Assembly: GCA_963838845.1 (NCBI GenBank)
Contig: CAWISR010000003.1
Location: 682,001 to 746,000 of the forward strand
DNA: 64,000 bases
Origin: CAVRXQ01 sp963838845
Lineage (GTDB): Bacteria > Actinomycetota > Acidimicrobiia > Acidimicrobiales > Bog-793
Direction: 5' to 3'
The number at the start of each line of letters is the position of its first letter. The first letter of the stretch is position 1. The position numbers and the translations under genes were made by a program. Positions 59,001 to 64,000 of this stretch are shown here, piece after piece. A model generated the notes under the pieces. The model was not told the origin of the DNA and made no database searches. It worked only from the letters and a program-made list of their open reading frames with translations.

Positions 59001-60106
59001 ACCCACCCGCGCGACGCAGGCGGGCGCGACTCGTCCTCAAAGACGGCGCAGTCTTTTCAGGTGAGGGGATCGGCGCCCGAGCGGGCGAGGAGGCGACGGT
59101 CTTTTCCGGCGAGGTCGTCTTTAATACGGCGCTTTCCGGCTACCAGGAGATCATCACCGACCCGTCGTACGCGGGGCAGGTGATCACCTTCACGTACCCC
59201 CACATCGGCAACTACGGGGTGACCCGCGCCGACGACGAAGCGACCCGCCCGCACTGCCGGGGCGTCGTCGTGCGCGACCTTTCGCAGCGGCCGTCGAACT
59301 GGCGCGCCGAAGGCGACCTCGACCACTTCCTCGCCGCGCACGGCATCGGCGGCATCTGCGGCGTCGACACCCGGCGGCTCACCCGCCACATCCGCGCGGC
59401 CGGTGCGATGCCGTGCGCGTTCGGGACGGCATCAGAAGATGTCCTCCTCGACGCGGCCCGGTCCGAACCCGGCACGCTCGGCCAGGACCTCGTGAAGCAG
59501 GTGACGACGGACCGGCCGTATTTGGTCGAGGGCGGTCCCTACCGTGTGGTCGCCTACGACTTCGGGATCAAAAGGGCGATCCTCGCCCGGCTCTCCGAAT
59601 TCGCCAGCGTCGAAGTCGTCCCGGCGACGACCAGGGCGGCCGACGTGCTCGCCCGAACGCCCGACGGAGTGTTCCTCTCGAACGGTCCGGGCGATCCGGC
59701 CGCCCTCGGCCACCTCACCACCGAGGTGCGGGCCCTCATCGGCGCGGTGCCGCTATTCGGGGTGTGCCTCGGCCACCAGCTCCTTTCGACAGCGCTCGGC
59801 GGGCGCACCTACAAGCTCGCCTTCGGGCATCACGGCGCGAACCATCCGGTGCGACGGCTGGCGACCGGCACCGTCGAGATCGCGTGTGAGAACCACGGCT
59901 ACGCCGTCGAACAACAAAGCGTGGAGGGCGCCGCCGTCACCCACGTGAACTTGAACGACGACGTCGTCGAAGGAATCGCGGTGCCGAAGGCGCGCGCCTT
60001 TGGTGTGCAGTACCACCCTGAGGCCGGTCCCGGCCCGCACGACTCGCGGTATCTCTTTGCCGAGTTCCGCGAACTGATGAACACGGCGACGGGAACGGCT
60101 GCCTGA
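58997..60106 (+). CDS. carA: Carbamoyl-phosphate synthase small subunit
   Basis: The 369-residue glutaminase subunit has an N-terminal CPSase domain (LVLKDGAVFSGEGIGARAG, then FNTALSGYQEIITDPSYAGQ) and a class I glutamine amidotransferase domain. The latter has the nucleophile Cys in FGVCLGHQLL and the His/Glu pair in QYHPEAGPGPHDS. The GTG at 58997 overlaps pyrC, whereas the upstream in-frame extension is not conserved. The last base of its stop is the first of the carB ATG. It supplies ammonia to carB. Confidence 0.95.
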   Translation: MNPPARRRRARLVLKDGAVFSGEGIGARAGEEATVFSGEVVFNTALSGYQEIITDPSYAGQVITFTYPHIGNYGVTRADDEATRPHCRGVVVRDLSQRPSNWRAEGDLDHFLAAHGIGGICGVDTRRLTRHIRAAGAMPCAFGTASEDVLLDAARSEPGTLGQDLVKQVTTDRPYLVEGGPYRVVAYDFGIKRAILARLSEFASVEVVPATTRAADVLARTPDGVFLSNGPGDPAALGHLTTEVRALIGAVPLFGVCLGHQLLSTALGGRTYKLAFGHHGANHPVRRLATGTVEIACENHGYAVEQQSVEGAAVTHVNLNDDVVEGIAVPKARAFGVQYHPEAGPGPHDSRYLFAEFRELMNTATGTAA

Positions 60107-63100
60107 TGGCGAGGCGAACCGATCTCTCTTCGGTGCTCGTCATCGGGTCGGGCCCGATCGTGATCGGACAGGCGTGCGAATTCGACTACTCGGGGACCCA
60201 GGCGTGCCGGGCGCTGCGCGACGAGGGCCTGCGGGTCATCCTCGTCAATTCGAACCCGGCCACGATCATGACGGACCCCGACGTCGCCGATCGCACGTAC
60301 ATCGAACCGCTCGTCCCCGAGATCATCGCGGCGATCCTCGAGCGGGAACGACCCGACGCGCTGCTGCCGACGATGGGTGGCCAGACGGCGCTCAACCTGG
60401 CGATGGAGCTCACGCGTTCTTCTGTGCTCGCCGACCTCGGCGTCGAACTGATCGGCGCGAAGGCTGAGGCGATCGCCACCGCCGAGGACCGCGAGCGGTT
60501 CAAAGAGGCGATGACCGAGATCGGCCTCGAGGTGACAGCGTCGGGGTTCGCGCACACCGTCGAGGACGCGCTGCGCGTCGCCGACGAGATCGGCTACCCG
60601 GCGATGGTGCGCCCCTCGTTCATCCTGGGTGGCGGGGGAACGGGGATCGCGAGGACGCGCGCCGACCTCGCCGAGCTCGCCCGCCTCGGAATCGGCGCCA
60701 GCCCGATCGGCGAGATCCTCGTCGAGCGGTCGATCGCCGGCTGGAAGGAGTACGAGCTCGAGGTGATGCGCGACCGCCGCGACAACTGCGTCGTCATCTG
60801 CTCGATCGAAAACGTCGACCCGATGGGGGTGCACACGGGCGACTCGATCACGGTCGCCCCCGCGCAGACCCTCTCCGATGTCGAGTACCAGAAGATGCGC
60901 GACGACGCGTTCGCCTGCATCCGGCGCGTCGGTGTCGAAACAGGCGGGTCGAATATCCAGTTCGCGGTCGATCCGCATACCGGGCACCAGCTCGTCATCG
61001 AGATGAACCCGCGCGTCTCACGATCCTCCGCGCTCGCGTCGAAGGCAACCGGCTTTCCGATCGCGAAGATCGCGGCGCGACTTGCCATCGGCTACACGCT
61101 CGACGAGATCGACAACGAGATCACCGGCGCGACGCCGGCGAGCTTCGAGCCGACGATTGACTACGTCGTGACGAAGGTGCCGCGCTGGGCGTTCGAAAAG
61201 CTCCCGGGAGTCCCCGATCGATTGGGGACGCGCATGCAGTCGGTCGGCGAGGTGATGGCGATCGGCCGGACGTTCCCAGAGTCGTTCCAAAAGGCCCTGC
61301 GCGGCCTCGAACAGGGTCGCTTCGGCCTGAACTGCGATCCCGCCGAGACGGCCCTCGACGAGGTGCGCATCGAGGAGCTGCTCGAGCGCGCCGCGCACCC
61401 GAGCCCGCTGCGGCCGTTCGAGGTTGAGGCGGCGTTGCGCCGCGGCGCCGGCATCGATGAGGTCGCCGCGGCAACGGGGATCGACGCGTGGTTCTTGGAC
61501 CAGATCCTTTCGATCGCGCAGGCGCGCGCCGTTCTCGACGGGGCCGCGGACGCTGCGACCCCGCTCGCCGCGCTCGACTCGAGCGACTGGCGGTACCTGA
61601 AGCGCGTCGGGTTCTCGGACGCGCAGGTCGCTTGGCGTCTCAGCGTCTCCGAGGACGCGGCGCGCGCCGCACGCCGTTCGGCGGGGGTCGAGGCGACCTT
61701 CAAGACCGTCGACACCTGCAGCGCCGAGTTCGAGGCGCAGACGCCGTACTACTACTCGACCTTCGAGGACGAAGACGAGGTGCGTCCAGCCGAAAAGCCA
61801 CGCGTCGTCATCTTGGGATCAGGTCCGAACCGCATCGGCCAGGGGATCGAATTCGACTACTGCTGTGTCCACGCGAGCCTCGCGTTGCGCGACGCCGGGT
61901 ACGAGACGGTGATGGTGAACTGCAACCCCGAGACGGTCTCCACCGACCACGACACTTCCGATCGCCTCTATTTCGAGCCGATCACCGAAGAGGATGTGCG
62001 CGCGGTGATCGATGCCGAGAACAACACCGGCGCGGGCGGTGTCGTCGGGGTGATCGTCAGCCTCGGCGGTCAGACGCCCCTCAAACTCGCCGACGTGCTG
62101 CCAGAGGAGCTCGTCTTGGGGACGCCACCGGCTTCGATCGATCTCGCCGAGGACCGGCATCGCTTCGGCGCGCTGTTGCGTTCGCTTGCGATTGCGCAGC
62201 CTGACGGCGGCACGGCGCTCACGGCCGACGAGGCGTACGAGATCGCCGGGCGCGTCGGCTACCCCGTCCTTGTCCGGCCGAGCTACGTCTTGGGTGGACG
62301 GGCGATGGAGATCGTCTACGACGACGCCGGCTTGAAGGACGCGATGGCGGCGCTCATGCACACCGGGTCGCTCGGGAAAGAAGGCGGACTGTCAGCGACC
62401 CGCCCGGTGCTGATCGACAGCTTCTTGGAGGACGCGACCGAGGTCGATGTCGATGCCGTGCGCGACCGTGAGGGGGAGACACTGATCTGCGGCGTCCTCG
62501 AGCACGTCGAGGAGGCGGGCGTGCACTCGGGGGACTCGGCGTGTGCGATTCCGCCGCCCTCGCTTCCGCGACACGTCGTCGCGGCACTCGCCGAGCAGAC
62601 GACGAGAATCGGCGACGCGTTGGGGGTCGTCGGCCCGATGAACATCCAGTTCGCGGTGAAACAGGACGACATCTACGTCCTCGAGGCGAACCCGCGTGCT
62701 TCGCGCACCGTGCCCTTCGTCGCGAAGGCAACGGGACGGCCGGTGGCGAAGATCGCCGCCCGGATGATCGTCGGGGCGACGCTTTCCGAGCTGCGCAAAG
62801 AGGGTCTCTTGGACGGCGGTGGTCCGATCGAGATGACGCAAGTCTGCGTGAAAGAAGCGGTGCTTCCCTTCGACCGCTTCCCCGAGGTCGACGCGCTCTT
62901 GGGCCCGGAGATGCGCTCGACGGGCGAGGTGATGGGGACCGCCTGGAGTTTCGGCCTCGCGTTCGCGAAGGCCCAAATCGCGGCCGGCAACCGCCTTCCG
63001 GACTCCGGCGAGATCTTCTTCTCGCTCGCCGACAGGGACAAGCCGGCTGGCGTCGACGTCGCCGCGGAGTTCTCCCGGCTCGGCTTTCTCATCGCGGCGA

Positions 63101-63429
63101 CAGAAGGAACCGCCGCCCACCTCGATGCCGCTGGTGTCCCGGTCCACCGCCTCGTCGCGAAGGTCGGATTCGCGTCTGAGCGCGAGGAGGAGCTTGCCGA
63201 CGCGGTCGAGCTCATCTCGTCGGGCGCGATCTGCCTTGTCGTGAACACGCCGCGCGGCCGCGGGGCGCGCGCCGACGGCGCGTACATCCGGCGCGCCGCG
63301 TCGGCGAGCGGCGTACCGGTCGTGACGACCGTGCGCGCCGCGCTCGCCGCGGCGAGAGGCATCGCCGAGTCGCGCGACACGGGCGTGAGCGTCGAAAGCC
63401 TGCAAGAGCTCCACGCCGGCAATCGATGA
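60106..63429 (+). CDS. carB: Carbamoyl-phosphate synthase large subunit
   Basis: The 1107-residue enzyme makes carbamoyl phosphate from bicarbonate, ammonia and two ATP. Two ATP-grasp halves are visible: VLVIGSGPIVIGQACEFDYS with MVRPSFILGGGGTGIAR in the first, and VVILGSGPNRIGQGIEFDYC with VLVRPSYVLGGRAMEIVY in the second. The C-terminal MGS-like allosteric domain begins near 950 with LGFLIAATEGTAAHLDAAGV. The ATG is one base after the carA stop frame. The end overlaps the pyrD start. Confidence 0.97.
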   Translation: MARRTDLSSVLVIGSGPIVIGQACEFDYSGTQACRALRDEGLRVILVNSNPATIMTDPDVADRTYIEPLVPEIIAAILERERPDALLPTMGGQTALNLAMELTRSSVLADLGVELIGAKAEAIATAEDRERFKEAMTEIGLEVTASGFAHTVEDALRVADEIGYPAMVRPSFILGGGGTGIARTRADLAELARLGIGASPIGEILVERSIAGWKEYELEVMRDRRDNCVVICSIENVDPMGVHTGDSITVAPAQTLSDVEYQKMRDDAFACIRRVGVETGGSNIQFAVDPHTGHQLVIEMNPRVSRSSALASKATGFPIAKIAARLAIGYTLDEIDNEITGATPASFEPTIDYVVTKVPRWAFEKLPGVPDRLGTRMQSVGEVMAIGRTFPESFQKALRGLEQGRFGLNCDPAETALDEVRIEELLERAAHPSPLRPFEVEAALRRGAGIDEVAAATGIDAWFLDQILSIAQARAVLDGAADAATPLAALDSSDWRYLKRVGFSDAQVAWRLSVSEDAARAARRSAGVEATFKTVDTCSAEFEAQTPYYYSTFEDEDEVRPAEKPRVVILGSGPNRIGQGIEFDYCCVHASLALRDAGYETVMVNCNPETVSTDHDTSDRLYFEPITEEDVRAVIDAENNTGAGGVVGVIVSLGGQTPLKLADVLPEELVLGTPPASIDLAEDRHRFGALLRSLAIAQPDGGTALTADEAYEIAGRVGYPVLVRPSYVLGGRAMEIVYDDAGLKDAMAALMHTGSLGKEGGLSATRPVLIDSFLEDATEVDVDAVRDREGETLICGVLEHVEEAGVHSGDSACAIPPPSLPRHVVAALAEQTTRIGDALGVVGPMNIQFAVKQDDIYVLEANPRASRTVPFVAKATGRPVAKIAARMIVGATLSELRKEGLLDGGGPIEMTQVCVKEAVLPFDRFPEVDALLGPEMRSTGEVMGTAWSFGLAFAKAQIAAGNRLPDSGEIFFSLADRDKPAGVDVAAEFSRLGFLIAATEGTAAHLDAAGVPVHRLVAKVGFASEREEELADAVELISSGAICLVVNTPRGRGARADGAYIRRAASASGVPVVTTVRAALAAARGIAESRDTGVSVESLQELHAGNR

Positions 63430-64000
63430 GCGCGGCGCGCGGCATCGGGCCTCGAAGCGCGCATCGGCTCGGTCGTCCTTCCGAATCCCGTGCTCACCGC
63501 GAGCGGCACGTCCGGCCACGGCGCCGAGCTTGGCGCGTACTTCGACCTCTCGCGACTCGGCGCGGTCGTCGTGAAGTCGCTCGCCGCGTTCTCCTGGCCC
63601 GGGAACCCGGCGCCGCGGTTGCGTCCGGTCGAGGACGGGATGTTGAACAGTGTCGGGCTCCAGGGTCCCGGTGTCACAGACTGGCTCGAGCACGATCTTC
63701 CTGATCTCGTTCGCGCGAAGGCGCGGGTTGTCGCGAGCATCTGGGGACGCACGGTCAGCGAATTCCGTGACGCTGCGGCGATGCTCGCCGACGCGCCAGA
63801 CGACGTCGTCGCGGTCGAGGTCAACGTCTCGTGTCCGAATCTCGACGACGGCGAGGCGATGTTCGCCGCGTCGGAGTCGGCGACTGCGGCCGCCGTCGAG
63901 GCCGCGCACGCCGCCGCGACGACCGTGCTGGGCGAAGTTGTCACCCGGCGTTGACGACATCGTTCCGATCGCGAAGGCGGCCGTCGCTGCCGGCGCCGAC
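63426..64000 (+). CDS. pyrD: Dihydroorotate dehydrogenase, partial and frame-broken
   Basis: The class 1-type PyrD is cut by the window end. The ATG overlaps the carB stop (ATGA), but the frame breaks near 63445-63452: LEARIGSVVLPNPVLTASGT runs one base out. LGAYFDLSRLGAVVVKSLAA and VEVNVSCPNLDDGEAMFA follow. A second break near 63915-63927 leads to WAKLSPGVDDIVPIAKAAVA up to the edge. Extra single bases explain both. The class (1A/1B) cannot be settled without the catalytic residue, which lies beyond the window. No pyrK gene lies between carB and pyrD. Confidence 0.82.

Noticed and set aside
1..64000. Mobile elements, CRISPR arrays, toxin-antitoxin pairs or defence islands
   Set aside because: No transposase, integrase, direct-repeat array, restriction or phage gene was seen. 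The XRE regulator at 53256 pairs with Clp genes, not with a toxin.

Overview
The window is a high-GC bacterial chromosome segment packed with short-spaced genes, many of which start with GTG. Gene content points to Actinobacteria: a bacterial proteasome activator (Bpa/PafE) homologue, the phosphatase-DUF3090-SCO1664 trio, an F420-type hydrogenase beta-subunit protein, menaquinone genes, and many genes that look leaderless. The class Acidimicrobiia is my best guess. That is an inference from gene content and from the fused aroK-aroB gene, not a measured placement. I see no prophage, insertion sequence, CRISPR array or rRNA. One tRNA is present, tRNA-Arg(CCT).

Layout. Positions 0.1-5 kb hold redox and stress genes (flavoprotein oxidoreductase, 1-Cys peroxiredoxin, two small monooxygenase-like proteins), a fatty-acid desaturase and a DUF6629 membrane protein. 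Positions 5.9-12.3 kb carry a GlxA-type regulator, a methyltransferase, an aldehyde dehydrogenase, a PatB-like lyase, Bcp and an FrhB-like protein. Positions 12.3-16.6 kb hold a uracil-DNA glycosylase divergent from the phosphatase-DUF3090-SCO1664 operon, then msrB and bpa. dnaE spans 16.7-20.3 kb. Positions 21-29.4 kb hold the menaquinone block (menE, menB, menA, menH, menD), with menE leading a DUF255 protein and an unknown. Positions 29.4-45 kb are mixed: a CitE-MaoC pair, a frameshifted cyclase/ATPase/TPR regulator, tyrS, RNase D, and a CCAEP-tail radical SAM/ATP-grasp pair. Positions 45-52 kb form the aroC-aroKB-aroQ-pepP-efp-nusB-purM-like run. Positions 52-54 kb carry a cupin and a two-gene ClpP module around an XRE regulator. 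Positions 56-64 kb are the pyrR-pyrB-pyrC-carA-carB-pyrD operon, with a PyrR-binding hairpin in front.

Three things stand out. (1) The ATP-grasp plus radical SAM pair, whose radical SAM enzyme ends in a Cys-Cys-Ala-Glu-Pro tail, has no function I can assign. (2) An intact ClpP diverges from an XRE regulator that is coupled to a ClpP-like protein lacking all three catalytic residues, with a perfect palindrome between them. (3) Many starts have a TAnnnT element 6-9 bases upstream and no Shine-Dalgarno, and one such element is shared back to back by menE and menB.

Caution: at least eight single-base frame breaks interrupt conserved genes (methyltransferase, cyclase, efp, purM-like twice, MFS transporter, pyrD twice), some at homopolymers. 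I read most of these as sequence or assembly errors rather than real mutations.
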